Shown in pieces: positions 24,635-34,020 of a stretch of DNA of 40,115 bases. The position numbers and the translations under genes were made by a program. Source of the stretch: Verrucomicrobiota bacterium (GTDB lineage: Bacteria; Verrucomicrobiota; Verrucomicrobiia; Chthoniobacterales; UBA10450); NCBI GenBank assembly GCA_003218975.1, contig QHPD01000121.1, forward strand, positions 1 to 40,115. Reading direction: 5' to 3'. The notes beneath the pieces were generated by a model. The model saw only the letters and a list, made by a program, of their open reading frames with translations. It was not told the DNA's origin and ran no database searches. How positions within the stretch are numbered: position 1 is the stretch's first letter; each line of letters opens with the position of its first letter.

Positions 24635-25258
24635 ATGAAAGGTTTTCTCCACTTTTTCAGGACGACCCTTGTGGGCGGGATCCTGTTTCTCGTGCCGATT
24701 GTCGTGCTGATCATTGTCCTCAGCAAGGCGCTGGCCATCGCGCATAAACTCGTTGATCCAATCGCGGCCCGGCTCCCATTTGAGTCGCTTATCGGTCTCC
24801 GCACACCCCACGTGTTGGCGATCACACTGCTCTTAATCTTCTGTTTCGTTGCCGGACTGTTTGCGCGAACCGCGCTCGCGAAACGGAGCGTCAACTGGCT
24901 TGAGTCCGCGGTGCTATCGAACGTGCCAGGTTACCAGTTCATCAAAAGCATGGGTGAGAGCCTTCTCGGCGTCGAGGATGAACCGGTGCCTCAAGTCGTT
25001 CTCGCGCGGATTGAGGATGCCTGGCAGATCGCCTTCCTGGTCGAGCGTCTTGAAGACGGCCACCTAGCCGTGTTTGTGCCCGGCGCTCCCAATCCGCAGT
25101 CTGGCTCCGTTTATCTCATGACTGAGGACCGAATCAAGCCAGCCGGAATCCCGCCGGCGGTGGCGTTGAAGTGTCTGACACGTCTGGGCGCGGGTTCAAG
25201 CGCGCTGCTGCGTGAGACTCCCACTTTGGGCACGACGCATACGACCAAAGTCCAATAG
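24635..25258 (+). CDS. DUF502 family membrane protein
   Basis: 207 residues. Start ATG 24635. Two N-terminal spans (TLVGGILFLVPIVVLIIVLS and HVLAITLLLIFCFVAGLFA) are followed by a beta-rich domain (NVPGYQFIKSMGES, FVPGAPNPQSGSVYLM), all typical of DUF502. Role unknown. Its last codons overlap box 11 (25242-25260), so the downstream sulfatase promoter, if real, begins inside this gene. Confidence 0.88.
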   Translation: MKGFLHFFRTTLVGGILFLVPIVVLIIVLSKALAIAHKLVDPIAARLPFESLIGLRTPHVLAITLLLIFCFVAGLFARTALAKRSVNWLESAVLSNVPGYQFIKSMGESLLGVEDEPVPQVVLARIEDAWQIAFLVERLEDGHLAVFVPGAPNPQSGSVYLMTEDRIKPAGIPPAVALKCLTRLGAGSSALLRETPTLGTTHTTKVQ

Positions 25259-25260
25259 TT
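25242..25260 (+). promoter_or_regulatory. DosR-like box 11, overlapping the DUF502 stop
   Basis: CGACCAAAGTCCAATAGTT. The TAG stop of the DUF502 gene is part of the box. The large sulfatase starts 196 bp further on. Confidence 0.55.
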
Positions 25261-25455
25261 TTTTGCGTGGACTCCGCCATAATTTTCTGGCGTGACCGCT
25301 AGTCGTTGCTTAAGGCCACTTGATGAACCATGACTTTGATAGTCGGCGCGCGGCCTGGCCGCGGACGCTTGGTCACGCTCATCGTTGCATCACCAACGAA
25401 TGACCCCACAACTAGCAAGCAAGCAAAACAGTAAGAACCAAACAACTAACACAAC

Positions 25456-27885
25456 ATGAAATCAGCAATTCTAAAGAAGAACTCGCCAGTCGTCTCCATG
25501 CTCGTCGGCACATTAAGCTTGCTGCCATTATCGTTGCCGGCGCAGCAGATCGATCGCACCGTTCTACCTGTCAAAGAACCAATCTATCCTGAATCAACAG
25601 TGCTGGACGCCAGGGATGCAAAAGCACCGCCGCGTTTCGAAGTGAAGGCGCCGGCAAAAGCGCCCAATGTGGTGATCGTTTTGCTTGACGATGTCGGTTT
25701 TGCTGCCTCGAGCGCTTTTGGCGGACCCATCAACATGCCCACGCTTGAGAAGCTGGCTGCGGCTGGGTTGCGTTACAACCGTTTTCACACGACTGCCCTT
25801 TGCTCGCCCACGCGCACGGCATTGCTTACCGGTCGTAACCATCATGTAAATAATGCAGGCGCTATCATGGAGCTGGCTACGGCCTTTCCGGGCAACACCG
25901 GTATCCGTCCCAATAGCGTAGCGCCACTGGCGGAAATGCTTCGCCAGAACGGTTATAGCACCGCAGCCTTTGGGAAATATCACGAGACCCCGCCCTGGGA
26001 AGTTTCGGTTTCAGGTCCCTATGATCGCTGGCCTACCCATTCCGGCTTTGACAAATTTTATGGTTTCATCGGCGGAGAAACCAATCAATGGTCTCCAGCC
26101 ATTGTCGATGGCGTCGCGAGGGTTGAACCGCCCCATGACCCTAAATACCATTTTACCATCGACATGACTAACCAGGCAATTAACTGGATACAGGCACAGC
26201 AATCACTTACTCCTGATAAGCCATTCTATGTTTACTTTGCACCCGGCGCGTGCCATGCGCCGCATCATGTTCCCAAGGAATGGGCTGACAAATACGAAGG
26301 CAAGTTCAATGAGGGCTGGGACAAGCTGAGAGAGGAAATCTTCGCGAAGCAAAAGCAAATGGGGATCATTCCACAAGATGCGCAGCTAACGCCTCGCCCC
26401 AACGAAATTCCTGCATGGGACACCATGAATGCTGACCAGAAAAAACTTTTGGCACGGCAGATGGAAGTCTTCGCCGGCTTTGCCGAACAAACCGACTACG
26501 AAGTCGGAAGATTGGTTCAATCAATAGCTGACATGGGCGAGCTCGATAACACTTTCTTCATCTACATTGTAGGCGATAACGGATCGAGCGCCGAGGGAGG
26601 ACCGGAAGGATCGTATAACGAGATGATGGCATTAAATGGCATTATTGGCACTGCTTCCCAGATGATGAACCATATAGATGACTGGGGAAGTCCAAATACT
26701 TTCCCGCATTATGCCATTGGCTGGGCGCATGCTCTGGATACTCCTTTCCAATGGACCAAGCAGGTTGCTTCTCACTGGGGCGGCACTCGCAACGGAGTGG
26801 TAATGCATTGGCCCGAACGAATCAAAGCTAAGGGTGAGATCCGGTCGCAGTTTAGTCATGTCGTAGATATTGCTCCTACTGTATTGGAAGCAGTCGGTCT
26901 GCCTTTTCCAAAAATGGTGAATGGCACTGCGCAACTTCCTTTCGATGGGCCTTCGATGGTTTATACCTTCGATGATGCAAAAGCTAAGGATCGTCATACG
27001 ACCCAATACTTCGAGATGTTTGGTAACCGCGCCATTTACCATGATGGCTGGGTAGCCTGCACGCGGCATTCCATCCCGTGGTTGATGACTCAGAATCCAC
27101 CACTAAAAGATGATGTGTGGGAACTGTATAATGTGGACGCAGATTTTAGTGAAGCGAACAATCTCGCGACAAAGAACCCTGGGAAACTCAAGGAAATGCA
27201 GAATCTCTTCATGAAAGTAGCAGAGAAATACCATGTTCTGCCTATCGATGACCGCAGAGCCGAACGATTCGATGCTGCCACAGCAGGGAGACCCGACCTG
27301 ATGGGGAAACGCACTTCATTGACGCTTTATCCGGGTATGATCGGTATAATGGAAAACGCGTTTATCAACACAAAGAACCGCTCCTTTAGCATAACAGCCG
27401 ACGTCGAACTGCCGAATCGCAGCGCGGATGGGGTTATCATTTGCCAGGCCGGTCGCTTTGGCGGGTGGACGCTTTATATGAAAGCCGGAAAGCTTCATCA
27501 CGAGTATAACTATTTCGGCCTTGAACATACTAAGATCGCCTCATCCGAACCTATTTCTGCCGGTAAACATACTATTAAATACGAGTTTGTGTTTGACGGC
27601 GGTAAGCCAGGGGCTGGTGGGCAATCCATTTTGTACGTAGATAGCCAGAGAGTTGCTGAAGGGAAAATACCAAAGACACAGCCATACGCGTATTCGGGCG
27701 ACGAAGGAGTTGATGTAGGGATGGATAATGAAACACCGGTGTCGAATGATTATAAAGAAAGGGACAACAAGTTTACCGGAACGATTAAGAAAGTTACGGT
27801 TGATGTGAAGCCTCTTAACCTCAGCGCCCAGGATAAGAAGAAAATTGAGGACGAAGGAGATGTGGAACAAATCGCTGAGGATTAA
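25456..27885 (+). CDS. Arylsulfatase, large AtsA-like type
   Basis: 809 residues with an N-terminal signal peptide (residues 1-30, LVGTLSLLPLSLPAQ). Active site: LLDDVGFA (metal Asp pair), CSPTR near residue 117 (the Cys to be converted to formylglycine), KYHETP, CHAPHH and GDNGSSAEGG. All are present, so it should be active once matured. Residues about 640-790 form a beta-rich domain (SFSITADVELPNRSADG, GRFGGWTLYM). Periplasmic hydrolysis of sulfate esters is expected; substrate unknown. The DNA looks visibly more AT-rich in third positions than the other sulfatases here, which suggests a separate origin. The leader before ATG is A/C-rich and lacks a Shine-Dalgarno. Confidence 0.92.
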   Translation: MKSAILKKNSPVVSMLVGTLSLLPLSLPAQQIDRTVLPVKEPIYPESTVLDARDAKAPPRFEVKAPAKAPNVVIVLLDDVGFAASSAFGGPINMPTLEKLAAAGLRYNRFHTTALCSPTRTALLTGRNHHVNNAGAIMELATAFPGNTGIRPNSVAPLAEMLRQNGYSTAAFGKYHETPPWEVSVSGPYDRWPTHSGFDKFYGFIGGETNQWSPAIVDGVARVEPPHDPKYHFTIDMTNQAINWIQAQQSLTPDKPFYVYFAPGACHAPHHVPKEWADKYEGKFNEGWDKLREEIFAKQKQMGIIPQDAQLTPRPNEIPAWDTMNADQKKLLARQMEVFAGFAEQTDYEVGRLVQSIADMGELDNTFFIYIVGDNGSSAEGGPEGSYNEMMALNGIIGTASQMMNHIDDWGSPNTFPHYAIGWAHALDTPFQWTKQVASHWGGTRNGVVMHWPERIKAKGEIRSQFSHVVDIAPTVLEAVGLPFPKMVNGTAQLPFDGPSMVYTFDDAKAKDRHTTQYFEMFGNRAIYHDGWVACTRHSIPWLMTQNPPLKDDVWELYNVDADFSEANNLATKNPGKLKEMQNLFMKVAEKYHVLPIDDRRAERFDAATAGRPDLMGKRTSLTLYPGMIGIMENAFINTKNRSFSITADVELPNRSADGVIICQAGRFGGWTLYMKAGKLHHEYNYFGLEHTKIASSEPISAGKHTIKYEFVFDGGKPGAGGQSILYVDSQRVAEGKIPKTQPYAYSGDEGVDVGMDNETPVSNDYKERDNKFTGTIKKVTVDVKPLNLSAQDKKKIEDEGDVEQIAED

Positions 27886-28222
27886 TTGTAATACCTATCG
27901 TTTGCTGTCTTTGTTGGTGTTGTGAATCGTTAGGTTGGTAACAAGACTAGACCGCTGTCACAGCTGAGAAAGTGCCGTAAAGCACGTCGGTTCTGTTCAT
28001 GCTAATTGAGCATCCGCAGTGCGCTCCGCCACGCGGACGTATTGGACTAAGGTCTCATAGACACGAGCCCACGAAGACTGCAAACGTTCCTGCGTGAATT
28101 CTCTCTTGCCGATGAAATCATCTCCAAGACAACTGCAACAAAAAGAGAAAACCAATGAAAACAGCGGTGGTCGGTCTGCAAAGGCCGGCTCGTTGCAACC
28201 TCAACCCAAACAAGAAAGAAGC
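27886..28222. other. Intergenic stretch with box 12 and shared leader
   Basis: Contains no convincing gene. The part from about 28020 on (CGCTCCGCCACGCGGACGTA then box 12) is repeated before the sulfatase at 31736 and partly before the phosphoesterase at 30162. A frame open from 28094 into the sulfatase pseudogene is leader, not protein. Confidence 0.5.
28044..28062 (+). promoter_or_regulatory. DosR-like box 12
   Basis: GGACTAAGGTCTCATAGAC, 161 bp before the ATG of the sulfatase pseudogene. Confidence 0.65.
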
Positions 28223-29741
28223 ATGAAACAAATACCAAAACTAATATTGCTCACACTAGCCTTCGGGCTGGCCGTCGGCGTCGGCGCTCCGGCGCAGGCT
28301 GCTGACAAGAAACCGAACATCCTCTTCATCATGGGCGATGACGTCGGATGGTTTAACGTCGAGCCCTACCACCAGGGCATCATGTCCGGCAAGACCCCGA
28401 ACCTGATGCGCCTCGCCAAGGAAGGCATGCGGTTCACCGACTACTACGCCGAAGCGAGTTGCACGGCGGGTCGCGCGAACTTCATCACCGGCGAGCTGCC
28501 TATCCGCACCGGTCTGACCACGGTGGGTCAAGCGGGCGCGGATGTCGGCATGCCGGCCCAGGCATGCACGCTCGCCACCGCGCTGAAAGCGCAAGGCTAT
28601 GCCACCGGGCAGTTCGGCAAGAATCACCTCGGCGATTTGAACAAGTACCTGCCGACCCTGCACGGCTTCGACGAGTTCTTCGGCTACCTCTACCACCTCG
28701 ACGCCATGTCGGACCCGTATTGGTATTCGTTCCCGACCGACGAAAAATACTACAATACCTATGGCCCGCGCAGCCTGGTGCATTGCTGGGCGACGGACAC
28801 GGACGACGCTACGGTCGAGCCGCGCTGGGGCAAGGTCGGCAAGCAAAAGGTCGTGAATGAAGGTCCGCTGCCGCCTTTCCCAGATATGTCCAACGTGCCC
28901 AACATGCACGACATCCCGTTCCTGAAGGCGAAATACGACATGACCACCTTCGACCCGGTGCTGGCCAAGGCTTCGTGCGACTTCATGGACAAGGCCAAGA
29001 AGGACGGCAAGCCGTTTTTCGTCTGGCACAACACCACGCGCATGCACGTCTGGACCTTCCTCTCCAAGAAGTACAGCTCGATGCAGAACAGCGAAACTAA
29101 CTACGGTCTGGAAGAGGCTGGTATGGCGGATCTGGATGACAACATCGGCACGCTGCTGAAACACTTGGACGACATCGGCGAGGCCGATAACACCATTGTC
29201 GTCTTCACCACCGACATTCCCGACCCTCATGGCTGCCGCCGGCAACTCCGACGTCACCAACCAACTCCTCAAGGGTGTCAAGCTCGACGACCGGACCTAC
29301 ACGAACCACCTTGATGGCTACAACCAAATGGACCTCATCACTGGGAACGGGCCGTCCAAGCGCCACGAACTCTTCTACTTCGGTGGGCCTCACCTCGGGG
29401 CCGTCCGAATTGATGACTTCAAATTCACGTTCTTCCAGCAGCCGCAGGGCTGGCCAGGTGCGAAAGTCACCACCGACATGCCCACCATGGTCAACCTCCG
29501 ACAGGATCCGTTTGAGCGAACACCGACGCTTAACAACGAGAGCCTCAACAATGGAGGATTTGGTTATGTCAATGACTTCATGGCGCGCGAGTTCTGGCGC
29601 TTCGTTCTGGTCCAACAGCAAGTGGCAAAACTTGCCATGACGGCGATCAAGTACCCGCCGATGCAGGAACCAGCCACATTTAACCTCGACGCGGTGAAGC
29701 AGAAGATCGACGCGGCGATGAAGGATCACGAAGGGCAGTAA
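28223..29741 (+). pseudogene. Sulfatase with internal deletion and frameshift
   Basis: The N-terminal part (signal peptide ending APAQAA, GDDVGW, catalytic CTAGR, FGKNHLGD) and the C-terminal part (NQLLKGVKLDDRT to the end) both match the intact sulfatase at 31736-33367. At 29215-29217 the sequence jumps from ACCACCGAC directly to TTCCCGACC. Compared with the intact paralogue 165 bp are missing and one base is added, a net loss of 164 bp that shifts the frame. The loss removes the metal-binding Asn of TTDNG and the SKGTVMEGGFRVP segment, so no active enzyme can form. Start ATG 28223 is preceded by AAGAAAGAA. Confidence 0.85.
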
Positions 29742-29758
29742 GAGGATGGACATTTAGA

Positions 29759-29785
29759 GCGGGCGGCCTCGCAAGGGCCGCCCGC
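29759..29785 (+). terminator. Hairpin after sulfatase pseudogene
   Basis: Perfect 10-bp stem GCGGGCGGCC / GGCCGCCCGC with a 7-base loop, 18 bp after the stop. The T-tract is poor (CTTCT), so termination may be weak. The same hairpin follows the paralogue at 33382. Confidence 0.7.
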
Positions 29786-30161
29786 CTTCTAACTAATCCG
29801 CCGAAACCAGGTTCGACCCACACCAAAAATAAAATCCTTGGGAGGGTGTAGGTGGAATTGGAATAGTTGCGGCGCCGAGACAATTTCAAACTGCTCGGTT
29901 TCGCATATGAAGTTCTTTCATTGCAGCTTTTTTGGAGCGTCCCGAGGCGTCTGCAGAGCGCTCCGTTTAGGTTGGAGCTATACGACCAAGGTCCCATACG
30001 TAGAGCCCAGGAAGTCTGCGAAAGTTTCGAACCAACGGTGATCGGTTCGCAAGAACCGCCTCGCTGCAACTTCAACTCAAACAAGACAAAAGCATGATAC
30101 AAATACAAAAACTAATACTACCAGCTCAAACCACAAGCCGACTTCAAATTTAAGATCAGCT
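29786..30161. other. Leader region of the phosphoesterase gene
   Basis: Holds box 13 and, at 30094-30130, a vestige of a sulfatase leader and start (ATGATACAAATACAAAAACT, compare ATGAAACAAATACCAAAACT at 28223). No gene otherwise. Confidence 0.5.
29983..30001 (+). promoter_or_regulatory. DosR-like box 13
   Basis: CGACCAAGGTCCCATACGT, 161 bp before the phosphoesterase ATG. Confidence 0.6.
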
Positions 30162-31502
30162 ATGAAAACGAAACCAAACACGATCATCCGAATCATCAAC
30201 ACTTTCGTTTCCGCAGCCGCGCTCCTGACGCTCTGCGCGGAATGTGCCAACGCCCAGAGTGCTCAGCAGGCGCCACGCCCTGCCGCTTCCGGGTTTTCGT
30301 TTGCCGTCTATGGCGACTCACGATCAATGATGTACCTGCCTTACAAAGCGGACCAGGAGGCAGAGGCCCGCGATCTGATGGTAGATATGTTCGAGCTGGT
30401 GCTGCCGGAGAAAGTCGCGGCGGAGGTCGTCAAGAAAGATGTGAAGCTCATCTACGACCCGGCTACCCATGAGCTGGTGGAGATGGTGATGCCGTTCATG
30501 ACCCATAGTGAAGTGAGTTATCTCACGATTGACAAAGGTTGGGTCACCGAGGCCGCGGTCGAGGACGTGAAACTGCTACCCGGCGTGCGCCGCACGATGT
30601 TCCGGCTGCAAGGCGGCGACTGGGTTGCCCGCGAGATGGTGAAAGATGTCAAGAGCGGGCGGGCCAAGTTTATTCTCAGCACCGGGGATCTGGTTTGGTG
30701 GGGCAAGCAGGGTGGCAAACCCTCCGATAACCCGTACTGGAAGCTCGTAAACGAGGACGTATTGAAGCAACTGCCGACGCCGGACGATCAGATGCGGGCC
30801 GCCGGGTTGCCGGGCCGGGTTTTCCCCGCCGTCGGCAATCACGAAGTGTGGGACGACTCCGACGTCCAGGGACTGTTGAGTTCTTTTCCCTATTTGAAAA
30901 AATTCGGGGTTTCCGACAAACAACTCACCTACAAGTTCGATTACAACGACGCCCGCTTCATCTTCCTATGGACCGGCCCATACGACTATCGCGCGCCCAC
31001 AGGCTGGAGTGCCACCCGCCCCACGTACGAAGAACAGATGAAGCAGCTCAAGGTGTGGCTGGATGAAGCAAAGGCGTCGGGGATCAAGAAGATCTTCATC
31101 GCTTTCCACAACCCAACCTTCTGCCGCTCCGGCATGGGCGCCATCCCCGAAGACCAGAATCCCCACAAGACGATTGCCTCGTACGCCAAAGACCTGGACA
31201 TCGTCGTCTTTAACGGGCATGTGCACACGACCGAGCTCTACGAAGTGGATGGCGTGAAGTACCTCCTGCTTGGTGGAGGAGGCGCTGAACAAGACCCAAT
31301 CCTTCCCGGTAGGACGCACATCAAGGTGCCGGAGGGCTACCCGCCGGACCTCTATTGGAAGGGACAGAGCCCCAAAGAGGAATACAACTACGTCCTTGTG
31401 GACGTCCAGCCCGGACAGAAGACGAAGTTTACGCTCAATCGTTTCCGACCGTGGTCGGCTGAACCGTTCGCGACCGTAGATCTGTTTGGCTCTTCCAAAT
31501 GA
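30162..31502 (+). CDS. Secreted calcineurin-like metallophosphoesterase
   Basis: 446 residues with a signal peptide (TFVSAAALLTLCAECANAQ). Metal-site motifs in order: YGDSR near residue 50 (GDxH variant with Arg), STGDLVWWGK, VGNHEVWDD, AFHNPTF and NGHVHTTE (GHxH). An insert of about 110 residues separates the first two motifs. Expected to be a periplasmic dinuclear-metal phosphatase; substrate unknown. It lies between two sulfatase genes and has the same kind of upstream box, so it probably belongs to the same response. Confidence 0.88.
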   Translation: MKTKPNTIIRIINTFVSAAALLTLCAECANAQSAQQAPRPAASGFSFAVYGDSRSMMYLPYKADQEAEARDLMVDMFELVLPEKVAAEVVKKDVKLIYDPATHELVEMVMPFMTHSEVSYLTIDKGWVTEAAVEDVKLLPGVRRTMFRLQGGDWVAREMVKDVKSGRAKFILSTGDLVWWGKQGGKPSDNPYWKLVNEDVLKQLPTPDDQMRAAGLPGRVFPAVGNHEVWDDSDVQGLLSSFPYLKKFGVSDKQLTYKFDYNDARFIFLWTGPYDYRAPTGWSATRPTYEEQMKQLKVWLDEAKASGIKKIFIAFHNPTFCRSGMGAIPEDQNPHKTIASYAKDLDIVVFNGHVHTTELYEVDGVKYLLLGGGGAEQDPILPGRTHIKVPEGYPPDLYWKGQSPKEEYNYVLVDVQPGQKTKFTLNRFRPWSAEPFATVDLFGSSK

Positions 31503-31627
31503 AGCCTTGGCGTCGATCACCATGTGCCTGCTACGAGAACACGGTGGTTGCTTCCCCGACTACGCGAGAACATCCGCGCTCGGATTTTCTCACTCGTTCG
31601 GCGTACGCTCCGCCACGCGGACGTATT

Positions 31628-31646
31628 GAGCTAAAGTCCCATACGT
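31628..31646 (+). promoter_or_regulatory. DosR-like box 14
   Basis: GAGCTAAAGTCCCATACGT, 90 bp before the sulfatase ATG. The preceding 20 bp equal those before box 12. Confidence 0.65.
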
Positions 31647-31735
31647 AAAGCCCGCAAGACCTGCGAAACTTTTATTTTCCCCAACTCAACGATTCCCTCC
31701 ACGACCCAAAGGACATAGAAAGAAAAACAAAAAAA

Positions 31736-33367
31736 ATGAAACCAAAACCAAAAATACTAAAACAATGGGCCGTGGCCCTGTGCGTCGCGTTCATCGTGAC
31801 GGCAGCCCAGGCGCAAGACAAGAAACCCAACATCGTCTTTATCATGGGCGATGATATCGGCATGTGGAACATCGGCGCCTACCATCGCGGTATGATGGCC
31901 GGGCGGACGCCGAACCTCGACAGGCTTGCCAAGGAAGGCATGCTGTTCACCGACTATTACGCCGAGGCGAGTTGCACGGCGGGTCGCGCGAACTTCATCA
32001 TGGGCGAACTGCCGATTCGCACAGGCATGACGACGGTCGGCCAGGCCGGTGCCAAGATCGGCATACCAGCTGAGGCTTGCACGATTGCCACCGCGCTCAA
32101 AGCGCAGGGTTACGAGACAGGCCAATTCGGCAAGAACCACCTGGGCGATCTGAATGAATTCCTGCCCACGGTCCACGGCTTCGACGAGTTCTTCGGGTAT
32201 CTCTATCACTTGGACGCGATGGAAGATCCAGCACATCCCAACTATCCGCAGGACCTGCTCGACAAGGTTGGCCCGCGCAACATGGTTCATAGCTGGGCCA
32301 CGACCACGGACGACGCCACCGTGATGCCGCGCTGGGGCAAGATCGGCAAACAGAAGATCGAAGACGCGGGCACGCTTTATCCGGAACGGATGAAGACCGT
32401 GGATAACGAGATCCGCGACCTCGCCTTGACGTTCATCGAGAAGGCGAAGGCGGACGGCAAGCCGTTCTTCTGCTGGCTCAACCCGACGCGCATGCACATC
32501 GTCACCCACCTCTCGGACAAGTATGAGAAGATGCGCAACTCGGAGAATGGCTGGTCGGAAGAAGAAGCAGGCATGGCCCAACTCGATGACGACATCGGCT
32601 TGGTGATGCAGAAGCTCAAGGACCTTGGCTTGGACGACAACACCATCGTCGTCTTCACCACCGACAACGGCACCGAGCTCTTCACCTGGCCCGATGGCGG
32701 AACGACGCCGTTCGCGCAGAGCAAAGGGACGGTCATGGAAGGTGGCTTCCGCGTGCCGTGCATCCTGCGCTGGCCCGGACACGTTCCGGCAGACTCCGTG
32801 CAGAACGGCATCTTCTCCGGTCTCGACTGGTTCCCGACCTTCCTCACAGCCGCGGGCAACCCGGACATCACTAACCAATTGCTTAAGGGTGTAAAACTCG
32901 GCGACCGGACTTACAAGAACCATCTCGATGGTTATGACCAGACGGCGACCATTACCGGCAAAGGCCCGTCCGCGCGTCACGAAATCTTCTACCTCGGCGA
33001 GAGCACGGTCGGCGCGGTGCGCATTGACGACTACAAGTATCGTTTCATCGACCAGCCGAACGGCTGGCTTGGTGCCAAGACGCAAGTGGACATTCCCTAT
33101 CTGATCAACTTGCGCCTCGATCCGTTTGAGCGCCAAGGCTGGCCCAACAATGGGACGAAAGAAGGAGGGCAGCAATACTTCGATTGGTTCAAGTTCCAAT
33201 TCTGGCGTTTCGTGTTCGTCCAACAGGTCGTCGGCAAGGAACTCCAAACCTTCCTCGATTACCCGCCGATGCAGAAAGGCGCGAGTTTCAATCTTGAAGC
33301 CGTCAAAGCGGAGCTGGCGAAAAAGATGGAACAGGCGCAGGCGGCCGCCAAAGGCACTGGCCAGTAA
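31736..33367 (+). CDS. Sulfatase (short type)
   Basis: 543 residues with a signal peptide (VALCVAFIVTAAQAQ). Active-site motifs: IMGDDIGMWN (metal Asp pair), ASCTAGRANF (C-x-A-x-R, modifiable Cys), FGKNHLGD, TRMHIV and TTDNGTE, followed by SKGTVMEGGFRVP with the conserved Lys. All are intact. Expected to be a periplasmic sulfate-ester hydrolase; substrate not predictable. It is the undamaged paralogue of the pseudogene at 28223 and shares its promoter leader and terminator hairpin, so the whole unit was duplicated. Confidence 0.92.
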   Translation: MKPKPKILKQWAVALCVAFIVTAAQAQDKKPNIVFIMGDDIGMWNIGAYHRGMMAGRTPNLDRLAKEGMLFTDYYAEASCTAGRANFIMGELPIRTGMTTVGQAGAKIGIPAEACTIATALKAQGYETGQFGKNHLGDLNEFLPTVHGFDEFFGYLYHLDAMEDPAHPNYPQDLLDKVGPRNMVHSWATTTDDATVMPRWGKIGKQKIEDAGTLYPERMKTVDNEIRDLALTFIEKAKADGKPFFCWLNPTRMHIVTHLSDKYEKMRNSENGWSEEEAGMAQLDDDIGLVMQKLKDLGLDDNTIVVFTTDNGTELFTWPDGGTTPFAQSKGTVMEGGFRVPCILRWPGHVPADSVQNGIFSGLDWFPTFLTAAGNPDITNQLLKGVKLGDRTYKNHLDGYDQTATITGKGPSARHEIFYLGESTVGAVRIDDYKYRFIDQPNGWLGAKTQVDIPYLINLRLDPFERQGWPNNGTKEGGQQYFDWFKFQFWRFVFVQQVVGKELQTFLDYPPMQKGASFNLEAVKAELAKKMEQAQAAAKGTGQ

Positions 33368-33381
33368 CACAAACGACCTTC

Positions 33382-33415
33382 AAGGCGGGCGGCTTACAAG
33401 GGCCGCCCGCCTTTT
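33382..33415 (+). terminator. Rho-independent terminator
   Basis: A 12-bp perfect stem AAGGCGGGCGGC / GCCGCCCGCCTT with an 8-base loop, ending in TTTT, 14 bp after the sulfatase stop. Confidence 0.85.
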
Positions 33416-33499
33416 CCCTCACCGGATCATCCGTCCGATCGTGAAACACGCGGGCTGTCTCCCACGAGCTGGCCCGCCTTTCCTCCGAAAGCAAGTCAC

Positions 33500-34000
33500 A
33501 TGAAAAAACTAAAAGAAGAGTTCTTCAAGTTGCTCCCGCCGACGATCTACTTCTTCGTCGCGCTGCATATCGTGGCGTTTGTTCGCGTATTGATGCTGAA
33601 GGGAACCGGGGTCGCGCCATCCTCTTCAATTTCAATTGCCGTTGCCGCGCTCATTCTCGGCAAGGCAGTGTTAGTCGCGGACATGTTGCCGATGATCAAT
33701 CGTTTTCCCAATAAACCGCTGATCTACAACGTCGCCTGGAAGACCTTAATCTACTGGCTGATGGCCACGCTCATTCACTATCTGGAGCGTCTTATCGATT
33801 TCTGGCGGCAAGCTGGCGGCTTTGTTGCGGGCAACCGAAAGTTGCTGTCGGAAATCATCTGGCCGCATTTCTGGGCTATCCAGATCATTCTACTCGTGCT
33901 GATTGTTATGTACTGCATGGTGCATGAACTGGTGCGCGTGATTGGGAGAGAAAAGGTGCTGCGGATATTCTTCGGACCGATGCCCGCGCCGAAAGTATGA
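33500..34000 (+). CDS. Hypothetical multi-span membrane protein
   Basis: 166 residues, with three or four hydrophobic segments: PTIYFFVALHIVAFVRVLML, SISIAVAALILGKAVLVADM, AWKTLIYWLMATLIHYL and WAIQIILLVLIVMYCMVHEL. The short basic N-terminus is MKKLKEEFFK. I do not recognise the family. It follows the sulfatase terminator, so it is probably transcribed separately. Confidence 0.7.
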   Translation: MKKLKEEFFKLLPPTIYFFVALHIVAFVRVLMLKGTGVAPSSSISIAVAALILGKAVLVADMLPMINRFPNKPLIYNVAWKTLIYWLMATLIHYLERLIDFWRQAGGFVAGNRKLLSEIIWPHFWAIQIILLVLIVMYCMVHELVRVIGREKVLRIFFGPMPAPKV

Positions 34001-34020
34001 ACGCTTATTGCAAAATAGAT

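Noticed and set aside
29759..33415. The two identical GC-rich hairpins as mobile repeats
   Set aside because: Both stand directly after paralogous sulfatase genes, so they are better explained as terminators duplicated with the gene.
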